Positions 17,388 to 25,730 of a DNA stretch of 64,000 nucleotides are shown here, piece by piece. Below the pieces are notes generated by a model. That model was not told the DNA's origin and did no database searches. It worked only from the letters and a program-made list of their open reading frames with translations. Numbering within the stretch: position 1 is the first letter of the stretch; the number at the start of each line of letters is the position of its first letter. Origin of the DNA: Bacteroidales bacterium (lineage in GTDB: Bacteria; Bacteroidota; Bacteroidia; Bacteroidales; G3-4614); contig SUXK01000002.1 of NCBI GenBank assembly GCA_015061035.1, positions 137,628 through 201,627 on the forward strand, written 5' to 3'. Both the position numbers and the translations under genes were made by a program.

Positions 17388-18506
17388 AAAAAGGTCGCAA
17401 CAGATAGAATCGGATACGACTATTCCTTTTCGGGTAAGAGTAATCCTCCCCGCCTCTTCTTTTAAATATCCGTCTTTGATATAACTTGCAGCCTCTCGCA
17501 AGAGATGATGCAAGTTCTCTTTTCCAAATTGATATTCTATTAAGGACAAATCTACGCCGTTAGATGTACGCAAGTGAGTAAATATAGTTTCATTATATCT
17601 ATCTTGCGCGGTTAAGTTCTCAACCTCAAAAGCCACTTCTCCTGATAATACCTTATTTATATATAGAGATGTATTTGATACATTTGCTCGGCGAACTACA
17701 CCATCAAAACTATGAGCCGATGCTCCCAATCCCAAATATGGCACTCCACTCCAATACCCGGAATTGTGTTGCGAGCGATAACTTGGTAATGCAAAATTTG
17801 ATATTTCATAATGCTCGTATCCTGCCATGGAGAGTTTATCAATTAACATATTATACATTGCAATAGAAGTTTCATCACTACAAACCTCAATCTCTCCTCT
17901 TTTTAATTTCTGCGTTAAAACAGAACCCGGTTCATAACTTAAATCATATGCTGAAATATGTTGCGGTTGTAAACTTATGGCTTGATTAATACTCTCTTCC
18001 CACTCCTCTATGGTTTGAGTAGGTAGAGAAAACATTAAATCAATACTTATATTATCCACTCCAAATTCCCGTAAGAGAGTGTATGCTTCAATGGCTTTTT
18101 GTGAGTTATGACGGCGACCTATTGTGTTTAATAATCTGTCATTAAAACTTTGCACACCCATACTCACCCTATTTATGGGTAGTTCTCTGAGATGAGAGAG
18201 ATAATCTTTTGTTATATCATCGGGGTTTACCTCAATTGTTATCTCTTTTACTTGCGATAAATTAAAGTATTGTTCGAGTGCTGAAAACACTCTCTTTAAT
18301 TGTAATGGTGCTAACTGTGATGGTGTACCTCCTCCTATATATATAGTATCAAGTGATGTTGCAGACAACTCTCCTATACGCATTTTCAACTCCGCAGTTA
18401 GTGCCTCAACATATTTATCTCTAAGTGTATTATCAGTTCCCGAATGGAAATCGCAATAAAAACACCTCTTTGCACAAAATGGTATATGTATATATAGGGA
18501 GGACAT
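17382..18506 (-). CDS. hemW: HemW-like radical SAM protein
   Basis: Radical SAM protein of the HemW branch, formerly annotated as oxygen-independent coproporphyrinogen oxidase but regarded as a heme chaperone. The cluster motif is Cys11-x3-Cys15-x2-Cys18 followed by DF, without the extra Cys found in true HemN. Other family segments are YIGGGTPSQL, EITIEVNPDD, RVSMGVQSFND, DLMFSLPTQT and the C-terminal winged-helix-like part from about residue 290. At 374 residues it is standard HemW length. Its 3' end overlaps the convergent DUF2490 gene by 6 bp. A dispersed two-hairpin repeat begins directly upstream of its start. Confidence 0.92.
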   Translation of the reverse strand: MSSLYIHIPFCAKRCFYCDFHSGTDNTLRDKYVEALTAELKMRIGELSATSLDTIYIGGGTPSQLAPLQLKRVFSALEQYFNLSQVKEITIEVNPDDITKDYLSHLRELPINRVSMGVQSFNDRLLNTIGRRHNSQKAIEAYTLLREFGVDNISIDLMFSLPTQTIEEWEESINQAISLQPQHISAYDLSYEPGSVLTQKLKRGEIEVCSDETSIAMYNMLIDKLSMAGYEHYEISNFALPSYRSQHNSGYWSGVPYLGLGASAHSFDGVVRRANVSNTSLYINKVLSGEVAFEVENLTAQDRYNETIFTHLRTSNGVDLSLIEYQFGKENLHHLLREAASYIKDGYLKEEAGRITLTRKGIVVSDSICCDLFL

Positions 18507-18509
18507 ATT

Positions 18510-18566
18510 CAGTTGTTAGTTGTCGGCTAAAGCCGCCCCTTCGGGGTAGTTGTCAGTTTTTTAATT
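18510..18566. repeat. Dispersed two-hairpin repeat, copy 2
   Basis: Upstream of hemW. It begins cagttgttagttgtc, contains GGC-taaa-GCC and CCCC-ttc-GGGG, and ends tagttgtcagttttttaatt. The same layout occurs at 13316-13369 and 52508-52574 with other base pairs in the stems. Confidence 0.65.
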
Positions 18567-18665
18567 AATATTAATTTGAGATTAAAGGTAAAACAAATTA
18601 TTTTAATTGCGAAAGATAGGTTCAAATATTTGTAACAAAAGCGATAAAAATCATTAAAGAAGGAC

Positions 18666-18673
18666 TATATTTG
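18666..18673 (+). promoter_or_regulatory. Candidate -7 element for the EF-G paralogue
   Basis: TATATTTG matches the Bacteroidetes -7 consensus TAnnTTTG. No TTTG lies at the expected 19-21 bp upstream (the nearest is 33 bp away), which would suit an activator-dependent promoter. Transcription from here would give a leader of about 125 nt. Confidence 0.45.
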
Positions 18674-18748
18674 TTATAATATGTACAATATGTTTTAAAA
18701 CATATATATTGATTAGTTTTTTTATTATTTATTTTTTAATTTTCGGAC

Positions 18749-18771
18749 GGTTTGTTAAAGAGAAACAAACC
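18749..18771 (+). promoter_or_regulatory. Leader hairpin before the EF-G paralogue
   Basis: ggtttgtt (18749-18756) pairs perfectly with aacaaacc (18764-18771) around a 7-nt loop, 36 nt before the start codon. The rest of the 301-bp hemW-fusA2 gap is very AT-rich, with one repeat copy at its hemW side. A role in translation control is possible but not shown. Confidence 0.4.
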
Positions 18772-18807
18772 ACAAAAAAAATTGTCTTACAATAAATTTT
18801 TAAAAAG

Positions 18808-20967
18808 ATGAAAGTATATCAGTCCAACGAAATCAAAAATGTAGCTTTGATTGGTAGTAAAGGCTCGGGTAAAACTACACTTGCAGAGAGTATGCTCTTT
18901 GAGTGTGGTGTAATTAAACGTAGAGGCTCAATTGATAGCCAAAACACAGTTTCTGACTATTTCCCCGTAGAGCATGAGTATGGGTACTCTGTATTCCCTA
19001 CCGTATTTTACGCTGAATTTAACGGCAAGAAATTAAATGTAATTGACTGCCCGGGTTCAGATGACTTCGTTGGTGGAGCAATTAACGCACTTACTGTTAC
19101 TGACACTGGTGTTATTGTTCTTGATTCACAATATGGAGTTGAGGTTGGTACTCAAAATATTTTCAGATATGCTGAAAAATTAAAAAAACCAATCATCTTT
19201 GCTATGAACCAATTAGATGGCGAGAAAGCAGATTTTGATAATAGCATTGAGCAACTTAAAGAGACTTTTGGTAACAAAGTTACTATTATTCAATATCCTA
19301 TAAATGCAGGTCCTTCGTTTAACGCAATGATTGACGTGCTTTTAATGAAGATGTACACTTGGAAGCCAGAAGGTGGTGTTCCTGAAATTTCAGATATTCC
19401 AGCAGAAGAGATGGAACGTGCAAGCGAACTTCACCAACAATTGGTTGAGGCTGCCGCAGAGAACGATGAATCTCTAATGGATAAATTCTTTGAGCAAGGT
19501 AGTTTGACAGAGGATGAGATGAGAGAGGGTATCAGAAAAGGTTTGGTTACTCGCGACATCTTCCCAGTATTCTGCGTAAGCGCTCTTAAAGATATGGGTG
19601 TTAGACGTATGATGGAGTTCTTGGGCAACGTTGTTCCTTTTGTTACCGATATGCCTGCTCCTACAAACGATGAAGGAGAAGAGGTTAAAGTTGATGCTAA
19701 TGCTCCTGCAAGTGTATATTGCTTTAAGACTACTGTTGAGCCACACATTGGTGAGGTTACATACTTTAAAGTTATGCAAGGTACTTTGTCAGAGGGAGAT
19801 GACTTAACTAATACAAACAGAGGTTCAAAAGAGCGTTTGGCTCAAATATTCTGTGCTTGCGGTCAAATTAGAACTAAAGTTGACAAACTTGTTGCTGGTG
19901 ACATTGGTGCAACTGTTAAACTTAAAGATGTTAGAACCGGTAACACTCTTAATGCTAAAGGTGCAGAAAACACATTTACAAAATTGGTTAAATATCCCGA
20001 TCCTAAATTCCAACGTGCTATTAAACCCGCAGTTGAGGCTGACGCTGAGAAATTGAGTGAGATTTTAACTCGTATGCACGAAGAGGATCCAACATGGTTG
20101 GTTGAGCAATCAAAAGAGTTGAAACAAACAATTGTTTCGGGACAAGGTGAGTTCCACTTGAGAACTTTGAAATGGAGAATTGAGAATAATGATAAAGTCA
20201 ATATTGAATTCTCTGAGCCTAAAATCCCATACAGAGAGACTATTACAAAGGCTGCTCGTGCCGACTATCGCCACAAAAAACAATCAGGAGGTGCCGGTCA
20301 ATTTGGAGAAGTTCACTTAATTATTGAGCCTTACTATGACGGAATGCCTGCTCCTGAAACATATAAATTCAATGGTCAAGAGTATAAGATGAATATCAGA
20401 GATACTCAAACCGTAGAACTTGAATGGGGCGGTAAACTTGTTGTTAACAACTGTATTGTTGGTGGTGCTATTGATGCTCGTTTCATTCCTGCTATTGTAA
20501 AAGGTTTGATGGACAGAATGGAGCAAGGTCCATTAACAGGTTCATACGCTCGTGACGTTAGAGTATGTATCTATGATGGTAAGATGCACCCGGTTGATTC
20601 AAACGAAATCTCATTCCGCCTTGCAGGACGTAACGCATTTAGCGAAGCATTTAAAAATGCAGGTCCTAAGATTCTTGAGCCTGTTTATGATGTTGAGGTT
20701 CTTGTTCCATCAGATAAGATGGGTGACGTTATGAGCGACCTTCAAGGACGTAGAGCAATAATCATGGGAATGAACAGCGAGAATGGATTTGAGAAGATTA
20801 CCGCTAAAGTTCCATTGAAAGAGATGTCAACTTACTCTACTTCATTGAGTTCTATCACAGGTGGACGCTCTTCATTCTCTATGAAGTTTGCCTCTTACGA
20901 ACTTGTTCCCGGCGATGTTCAAGAGAAACTTCTTAAAGCTTACGAAGAGAGCCAAACTGAGGAGTAG
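18808..20967 (+). CDS. fusA2: Elongation factor G paralogue (EF-G2 type)
   Basis: Five-domain EF-G-like translocase of 719 residues. The P-loop is GSKGSGKTT (16-24). The G3 motif reads Asp80-Cys-Pro-Gly-Ser84, where normal EF-G has DTPGH with a catalytic His. The G4 motif is Asn134-Gln135-Leu-Asp137 instead of NKxD. The switch I region around residues 50-70 lacks the usual RGITI sequence. Domains II-V are well kept (for example QSGGAGQFGEVHLIIEP, domain IV start, and LQGRRAIIMGM, domain V). This is the pattern of the Bacteroides EF-G2 paralogue, reported to support translation without GTP hydrolysis during carbon limitation. It stands alone with a long leader and its own terminator, so it is probably independently regulated. 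Confidence 0.9.
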   Translation: MKVYQSNEIKNVALIGSKGSGKTTLAESMLFECGVIKRRGSIDSQNTVSDYFPVEHEYGYSVFPTVFYAEFNGKKLNVIDCPGSDDFVGGAINALTVTDTGVIVLDSQYGVEVGTQNIFRYAEKLKKPIIFAMNQLDGEKADFDNSIEQLKETFGNKVTIIQYPINAGPSFNAMIDVLLMKMYTWKPEGGVPEISDIPAEEMERASELHQQLVEAAAENDESLMDKFFEQGSLTEDEMREGIRKGLVTRDIFPVFCVSALKDMGVRRMMEFLGNVVPFVTDMPAPTNDEGEEVKVDANAPASVYCFKTTVEPHIGEVTYFKVMQGTLSEGDDLTNTNRGSKERLAQIFCACGQIRTKVDKLVAGDIGATVKLKDVRTGNTLNAKGAENTFTKLVKYPDPKFQRAIKPAVEADAEKLSEILTRMHEEDPTWLVEQSKELKQTIVSGQGEFHLRTLKWRIENNDKVNIEFSEPKIPYRETITKAARADYRHKKQSGGAGQFGEVHLIIEPYYDGMPAPETYKFNGQEYKMNIRDTQTVELEWGGKLVVNNCIVGGAIDARFIPAIVKGLMDRMEQGPLTGSYARDVRVCIYDGKMHPVDSNEISFRLAGRNAFSEAFKNAGPKILEPVYDVEVLVPSDKMGDVMSDLQGRRAIIMGMNSENGFEKITAKVPLKEMSTYSTSLSSITGGRSSFSMKFASYELVPGDVQEKLLKAYEESQTEE

Positions 20968-21025
20968 TTTTCGATTGTTAGTTGTTAGCTATCAGCTGTT
21001 TAGACAACTAAAAACTTTATTTACA

Positions 21026-21056
21026 AATAGCCACATATTTTACGTATGTGGCTATT
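21026..21056 (+). terminator. Terminator hairpin after the EF-G paralogue
   Basis: aatagccacata (21026-21037) pairs perfectly with tatgtggctatt (21045-21056): a 12-bp stem with a 7-nt loop, 59 bp after the stop codon and followed by an AT-rich tract. Confidence 0.7.
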
Positions 21057-21096
21057 ACTATTTATAATATTTTTATTTAATTAAATTAACAATAAT

Positions 21097-21127
21097 TTTG
21101 AATATCCAAAATATATTAATAATTTTG
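21097..21127 (+). promoter_or_regulatory. Bacteroidetes-type promoter of the LRR transcript
   Basis: TTTG at 21097-21100, 19 bp, then TAATTTTG at 21120-21127. This matches the Bacteroidetes sigma consensus TTTG-N19-21-TAnnTTTG exactly. The predicted start near 21133 gives a leader of about 265 nt before the LRR gene. Confidence 0.75.
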
Positions 21128-21188
21128 CATTGATGAAATAAAACATCAAGACATTGATATATTTATAGCGTTTTTGCTATTGACATTT

Positions 21189-21325
21189 GCTCTAAGAAAC
21201 GACCAATTTCAATTAAGCATATACAGTCAATAAGCACAAGAACGCCTACGCGTATGCGTGGGTTGTGTTTATCTGTATATGCAGGTATTTGGTCGTACCT
21301 TTAGAGCGTGATAAACAACCCACGC
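21189..21325 (+). promoter_or_regulatory. Structured leader RNA with competing terminator-like helix
   Basis: Nested helices can be drawn: gctcta (21189-21194) with tagagc (21302-21307), acgaccaa (21199-21206) with ttggtcgt (21289-21296), gcatatacag (21217-21226) with ctgtatatgc (21273-21282), and aagcacaa (21232-21239) with ttgtgttt (21263-21270). A mutually exclusive helix pairs 21256-21273 with gataaacaacccacgc (21310-21325) over 16 bp with one bulged G and is followed by tttctttattt, like a terminator. This is attenuator or riboswitch architecture. I do not recognise the aptamer class. It lies between the promoter at 21097-21127 and the LRR gene. Confidence 0.6.
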
Positions 21326-21398
21326 TTTCTTTATTTAGTTATGCGTGAGGTTAAAAACGGGTTTAATTAACTTTATGTATAACTAAATTTTTATTTTT

Positions 21399-22835
21399 AT
21401 GAAACTAAATTACTTTAAAACTCTATTTGTAGCAATATTGGTAATATTTGCTACAACAACGTATGGCGAAACTTACAGTGGCACATGCGGAACAAACGTT
21501 AATTGGAGACTTGATACATCAACAGGACTTTTAAAAATTACAGGTACGGGAGAAATGAACAATAGTCGTCCTTGGGAAAGTTACAATAGTTCAATTAAAT
21601 CAGTTGAAATTGCAAAAGGTGTTACCTCTATTGGAGAATATGCTTTCGATGGTTGTTCAGGGTTAACTTCGGTTACTATACCTAATAGTGTTACCTCTAT
21701 TGGAAAATATGCTTTCGATGGTTGTTCAGGGTTAACTTCGGTTACTATACCTAATAGTGTTACCTCTATTGGAGATGATGCTTTCTGTTTTTGTTCAGGG
21801 TTAACAGGAGTATATATAACCGACCTTAAAGCTTGGTATAATATTGATTTCTCCGATAACAATTCTAATCCTTTATATTATGCACACAAACTATACTTAA
21901 ATGGAACTCTTGTTAGAAAACTTGAAATACCTGAAGGCGTAACAACTATAAAAAATTATGCTTTTACCGGATTAAATACTATACGTTCTGTTACTATCCC
22001 TAATAGTGTTACCTATATTGGATATTATGCTTTCTATGGTTGTTCAGGGTTAACTTCGGTTACTATACCTAATAGTGTTACCTCTATTAGAGATTATACT
22101 TTCCATAATTGTTCAGGGTTAACTTCAGTTACTATACCTAATAGTGTTACCTATATTGGATATTATGCTTTCTATGGTTGTTCAGGGTTAACTTCGGTTA
22201 CTATACCTAATAGTGTTACCTCTATTGGAAATTATGCTTTCAGTTATTGTACAGGGTTAACTTCGGTTACTATACCTAATAGTGTTACCTCTATTGGAGA
22301 TTATGCTTTCTTTTGTTGTAATATGACTTCTGTTACTATTCCTAATAGTGTTACCTCTATTGGAGAATGGGCTTTCAATTATTGTTCATGGTTAACTTCA
22401 GTTACTATTGGTAGCGGTGTTAGTGATATTGAAGATTATGCTTTCGGTAATTGTAATAATTTAAAGTCTATCTATTCTTTAGCAGAATATCCTCCTCTTA
22501 TCTACTCTAAAACATTTAAGAATGTAGATAAAACAATTCCTGTATATATTCCAAAAGGGACAAAAGAGGATTATGAGTTTGAGTGGAGTGATTTTACCAA
22601 TTTTATAGAGAGCGATTTTACAGGTATAGAGGATAGTAATATTTCTACAACAGAGATAAAGGTTATTGCAGGTAATGGTATTGATATTTGCAATTACTAT
22701 GGCAAGTTGCAAGTTATTAGCCTTGCAGGGCAAGTTGTTAAAGAGACCTATGTTAACGGCTCTGCTCAAATTACATTACCTAAAGGTATATATATTGTTG
22801 TAACTGATAACAGCTCTCAAAAGGTAGTTTTATAG
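21399..22835 (+). CDS. BspA-type leucine-rich-repeat surface protein
   Basis: Exported protein of 478 residues. A signal peptide (MKLNYFKTLFVAILVIFATTTYG) leads into eleven BspA/Treponema-type LRR units of 23 residues with consensus LTSVTIPNSVTSIGDYAF. A non-repeat insert lies at about 140-185 (DLKAWYNIDFSDNNSNPLY). The last 60 residues resemble a type IX secretion C-terminal sorting domain (ending GIYIVVTDNSSQKVVL). BspA-like proteins are surface adhesins or ligand binders. At DNA level several 69-bp units are nearly identical, so copy number can change by recombination. The gene is monocistronic, with its own promoter, structured leader and terminator. Confidence 0.9.
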   Translation: MKLNYFKTLFVAILVIFATTTYGETYSGTCGTNVNWRLDTSTGLLKITGTGEMNNSRPWESYNSSIKSVEIAKGVTSIGEYAFDGCSGLTSVTIPNSVTSIGKYAFDGCSGLTSVTIPNSVTSIGDDAFCFCSGLTGVYITDLKAWYNIDFSDNNSNPLYYAHKLYLNGTLVRKLEIPEGVTTIKNYAFTGLNTIRSVTIPNSVTYIGYYAFYGCSGLTSVTIPNSVTSIRDYTFHNCSGLTSVTIPNSVTYIGYYAFYGCSGLTSVTIPNSVTSIGNYAFSYCTGLTSVTIPNSVTSIGDYAFFCCNMTSVTIPNSVTSIGEWAFNYCSWLTSVTIGSGVSDIEDYAFGNCNNLKSIYSLAEYPPLIYSKTFKNVDKTIPVYIPKGTKEDYEFEWSDFTNFIESDFTGIEDSNISTTEIKVIAGNGIDICNYYGKLQVISLAGQVVKETYVNGSAQITLPKGIYIVVTDNSSQKVVL

Positions 22836-22897
22836 TTGTTAGTTGTTAGTTGTACGGTGCTACGCACCTTAGTCATTAGAAACTAATATTAATATAT

Positions 22898-22925
22898 AGC
22901 AGGTTGTCCGTTTGAACAACCTGCT
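22898..22925 (+). terminator. Terminator hairpin after the LRR gene
   Basis: agcaggttgt (22898-22907) pairs with acaacctgct (22916-22925), a perfect 10-bp stem with an 8-nt loop, followed by gttgttttatt. It lies 63 bp after the LRR stop codon. A GTAC-type triloop hairpin (22852-22868) sits between. Confidence 0.7.
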
Positions 22926-23431
22926 GTTGTTTTATTCTGATTTTGGGTGATTTTTTCAGGAAAAGAGACACAGAGTTTGTAACATTATAAGTAGGGACAC
23001 ACTATCGTGTGTCCACAGTTGTGTGTTTAAACGAGGTTGCACTTTAAGTGTGCAACTCTGTTGCTTCTATTGGGCTGATAATACTAATATCTTATATATA
23101 ATAATATTTATTGCGGATTTTTTCGGACACAGCATGCTGTGTCCCTACATTATTTATATTAACAAGCCCTCGCTCACTTGCATATTTCTTAATTACTGCC
23201 ACGTACATAAAGTATGTGGCTATTATTTTTTAGTTAATATTGGTTAATATATTAGATTTTTTATGTTAAATGGTTGCATATTTAAGATTTGAATGTTAAA
23301 TTTGCACCAAGATGTTAAAATATTTGGTTGGGTTTTTAAACAATATTCTTTAATTTTTGTTTAGTATTTATAGATTTAATCAAATAAATTGAAAACATAG
23401 TAAAGAGAAATTATAAACAATATATTATAAT
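22926..23431. repeat. Gene-free gap with GGAC...GTCC palindromes
   Basis: No convincing gene is present. Two members of the dispersed palindrome family are seen: 22995-23014 (ggacacac-tat-c-gtgtgtcc, lying in reverse orientation after gtag) and 23125-23144, a perfect 20-bp palindrome ggacacagca/tgctgtgtcc followed by ctac. A hairpin gttgcac...gtgtgcaac lies near 23035-23056. The last 180 bp before rprX are plain AT-rich sequence; no full promoter consensus is visible. Confidence 0.6.
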
Positions 23432-24940
23432 ATGAGAAAATCTACTATATGGGTTTTAGTTACCATAATGGCTCTCACATTTGTATGTTTGCTTTTCATA
23501 CAAATTACCTATTTGAATAATGTTATTCAAATGAGGAAGGAGCAGTTTTCTCTTGCTGTTAAACGTAGTTTATATGATGTTTCGGAGGCTTTGGAGAGAG
23601 ATGAATCTATCAGGTATCTTCAAGAGGGTGTTAACGAGAGCCAAAAGAGATTGATTTCATACGAGTTCAACTCAAAGGAGGAGAACAAATATATTAAGAG
23701 CGATAGTTCTAAAATTACTCTTCTACCTTCAAAAGATATATTTAGCAGTTATAAGAACAAAGATAATTATCAAAACAATGTTACCAAAACATATATTGGT
23801 ATTCAAGAGATGCTAAAAAAACAGTATCTATACCAAAAGGGATTACTTAATGATGTTGTTTTGAAAATTTTAAATACTGCAAGTTTTCAACCTATCTTAG
23901 AGAGGGTGGATACTCGACAACTTGAGAGTTATCTGAGAGCGGAACTTTTAAATAATGATATTAACATTGTTTTCAAGTTTGCCATTTCTGATGGTCATGG
24001 TAAGTTATTATACAAGAGCCAGGGTTATGCTCCAACAAGTAAGAATGTTGTTTACAGTCAGATAATTTTCCCTAACGATGCTCCTGACAGAACTCACTAT
24101 ATAAAGATATACTTCCCTACTCAAACAAAGTATATTATGCAATCGGTTGAGTTTATGATAACATCGTTCATATTTACTTTGGTAATGCTACTCACATTCA
24201 TTTTTACTATTGTGATTGCTTTACGCCAAAAGAAATTGAGTGATATGAAAACCGACTTCATTAACAATATGACGCACGAGTTTAAAACTCCTATATCTAC
24301 AATATCTCTTGCAGCACAAATGTTAAATGACCAGTCAGTTGGAAAGAATCCTAAAATGATTGAACATGTTGCAAAGGTGATTATAGATGAATCGAGCAGA
24401 CTTAGATTCCAAGTTGACAAGGTGTTGCAAATGTCATTATTGGAGAAACACAAGGTTATGATGCGATTGACTATGTTAGATGCCAACACAGTTATTGACA
24501 AAGCAATTAGCACCTTTAGGCTTAAAATTGAGAAATTGGGTGGAGAGATTAATGCTCACCTATGTGATGAGGAGACTTTGGTTGAGGTTGATGAGATGCA
24601 CTTCACAAATGTTATCTTTAACCTGTTTGACAATGCTCTAAAATATGCTTATGAGGGAAGGCCTCTGAAACTTCACATTGAAACTCGTACAAGAAACGGC
24701 AAACTGGAGATTGAGATTGAGGATAACGGAATTGGTATTAAAAAAGAGGATTTAAAAAAGATATTTGAAAAATTTTATAGAGTTTCCACCGGAAACATTC
24801 ACAACGTGAAAGGTTTTGGTTTAGGTCTTGCATACGTTCAAAAAATTATTGAAGATCTTAAAGGAACTATTCACGCAGAGAGCGAAGTTAATATTGGAAC
24901 TAAATTTATAATTGTTTTACCTTTAATAAAAACAGATTAA
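23432..24940 (+). CDS. rprX: Sensor histidine kinase RprX
   Basis: Membrane-bound histidine kinase of 502 residues, partner of the response regulator that starts 2 bp after its stop. A first transmembrane helix covers residues 5-27 and a second about 232-262. The region between is periplasmic and helical, without a recognised sensor fold. The HisKA motif NNMTHEFKTPISTIS carries the phospho-acceptor His282. The HATPase domain has the N box (VIFNLFDNALKYAYEG), G1 (IEDNGIGIKKED) and G2 (GFGLGLAYVQKII). Sequence and gene order match RprX of Bacteroides, first found through a suppressed porin/tetracycline phenotype in E. coli; its signal remains unclear. Confidence 0.9.
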   Translation: MRKSTIWVLVTIMALTFVCLLFIQITYLNNVIQMRKEQFSLAVKRSLYDVSEALERDESIRYLQEGVNESQKRLISYEFNSKEENKYIKSDSSKITLLPSKDIFSSYKNKDNYQNNVTKTYIGIQEMLKKQYLYQKGLLNDVVLKILNTASFQPILERVDTRQLESYLRAELLNNDINIVFKFAISDGHGKLLYKSQGYAPTSKNVVYSQIIFPNDAPDRTHYIKIYFPTQTKYIMQSVEFMITSFIFTLVMLLTFIFTIVIALRQKKLSDMKTDFINNMTHEFKTPISTISLAAQMLNDQSVGKNPKMIEHVAKVIIDESSRLRFQVDKVLQMSLLEKHKVMMRLTMLDANTVIDKAISTFRLKIEKLGGEINAHLCDEETLVEVDEMHFTNVIFNLFDNALKYAYEGRPLKLHIETRTRNGKLEIEIEDNGIGIKKEDLKKIFEKFYRVSTGNIHNVKGFGLGLAYVQKIIEDLKGTIHAESEVNIGTKFIIVLPLIKTD

Positions 24941-24942
24941 CT

Positions 24943-25644
24943 ATGGATGAAAAAATGAAAATCTTACTATGCGAAGATGATGAGAATCTTGGTATGTTGT
25001 TAAGAGAGTATTTACAAGCAAAGGGTTATTCAGCTGATTTATGCCCCGATGGCGAGTGCGGATACAAGGCTTTTATTAAAGATAGTTACGACCTATGTAT
25101 TTTAGACGTTATGATGCCTAAAAAAGATGGTTTTACTCTTGCACAAGAAATTAGAGTTGCTAACAGCGAAATACCTATTATATTCTTAACTGCAAAGGCT
25201 CTTAAAGAGGATATTCTTGAAGGCTTTAAGATTGGTGCTGACGACTACATTACCAAACCTTTCAGCATGGAAGAGCTGGTATTGAGAATTGAGGCTATTT
25301 TACGCCGCGTAAAAGGAAAGAAACTTAAAGAGGCTACAAGTTACAAATTGGGTAACTTTACATTTGATACCCAAAAACAGACTCTTACTATTGGGGAGAA
25401 TGTTACTAAACTTACAACTAAAGAGTCGGAACTCCTTTCTCTTTTGTGTACTCACATTAACGATATTTTGGAGCGTAACTTTGCTTTGAAAACTATCTGG
25501 ATTGATGATAATTACTTTAACGCTCGCAGTATGGATGTTTATATTACCAAACTTCGTAAGTTATTGAAAGAGGATCCTCAGATTGAGATTATCAATATTC
25601 ACGGTAAGGGTTACAAACTTATTGTTCCTGAGGCTGAGAAATAG
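24943..25644 (+). CDS. rprY: OmpR-family response regulator RprY
   Basis: DNA-binding response regulator of 233 residues. The receiver domain has Glu11, Asp12, Asp13 for metal binding, phospho-acceptor Asp55 in CILDVMMPKKDG, Thr in FLTAK and Lys in ITKPFSMEEL. The C-terminal winged helix (about 135-228) has the OmpR-type recognition region ARSMDVYITKLRKLL. The start may be Met5 (MKILLCEDDE) instead of Met1. In Bacteroides RprY binds promoters of oxidative-stress and metabolic genes. A strong terminator follows, so rprXY is a closed two-gene unit. Confidence 0.93.
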   Translation: MDEKMKILLCEDDENLGMLLREYLQAKGYSADLCPDGECGYKAFIKDSYDLCILDVMMPKKDGFTLAQEIRVANSEIPIIFLTAKALKEDILEGFKIGADDYITKPFSMEELVLRIEAILRRVKGKKLKEATSYKLGNFTFDTQKQTLTIGENVTKLTTKESELLSLLCTHINDILERNFALKTIWIDDNYFNARSMDVYITKLRKLLKEDPQIEIINIHGKGYKLIVPEAEK

Positions 25645-25666
25645 AAATAATTTACACATATCAATT

Positions 25667-25695
25667 ACCTCCCTACCCTCAAAAAGTAGGGAGGT
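25667..25695 (+). terminator. Terminator of rprXY
   Basis: acctccctac (25667-25676) pairs with gtagggaggt (25686-25695), a perfect 10-bp stem around cctcaaaaa, followed by tttgtttt. It lies 22 bp after the rprY stop. Confidence 0.85.
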
Positions 25696-25730
25696 TTTGT
25701 TTTGTAGGAATACGTTTTATGCTTTTTTTT

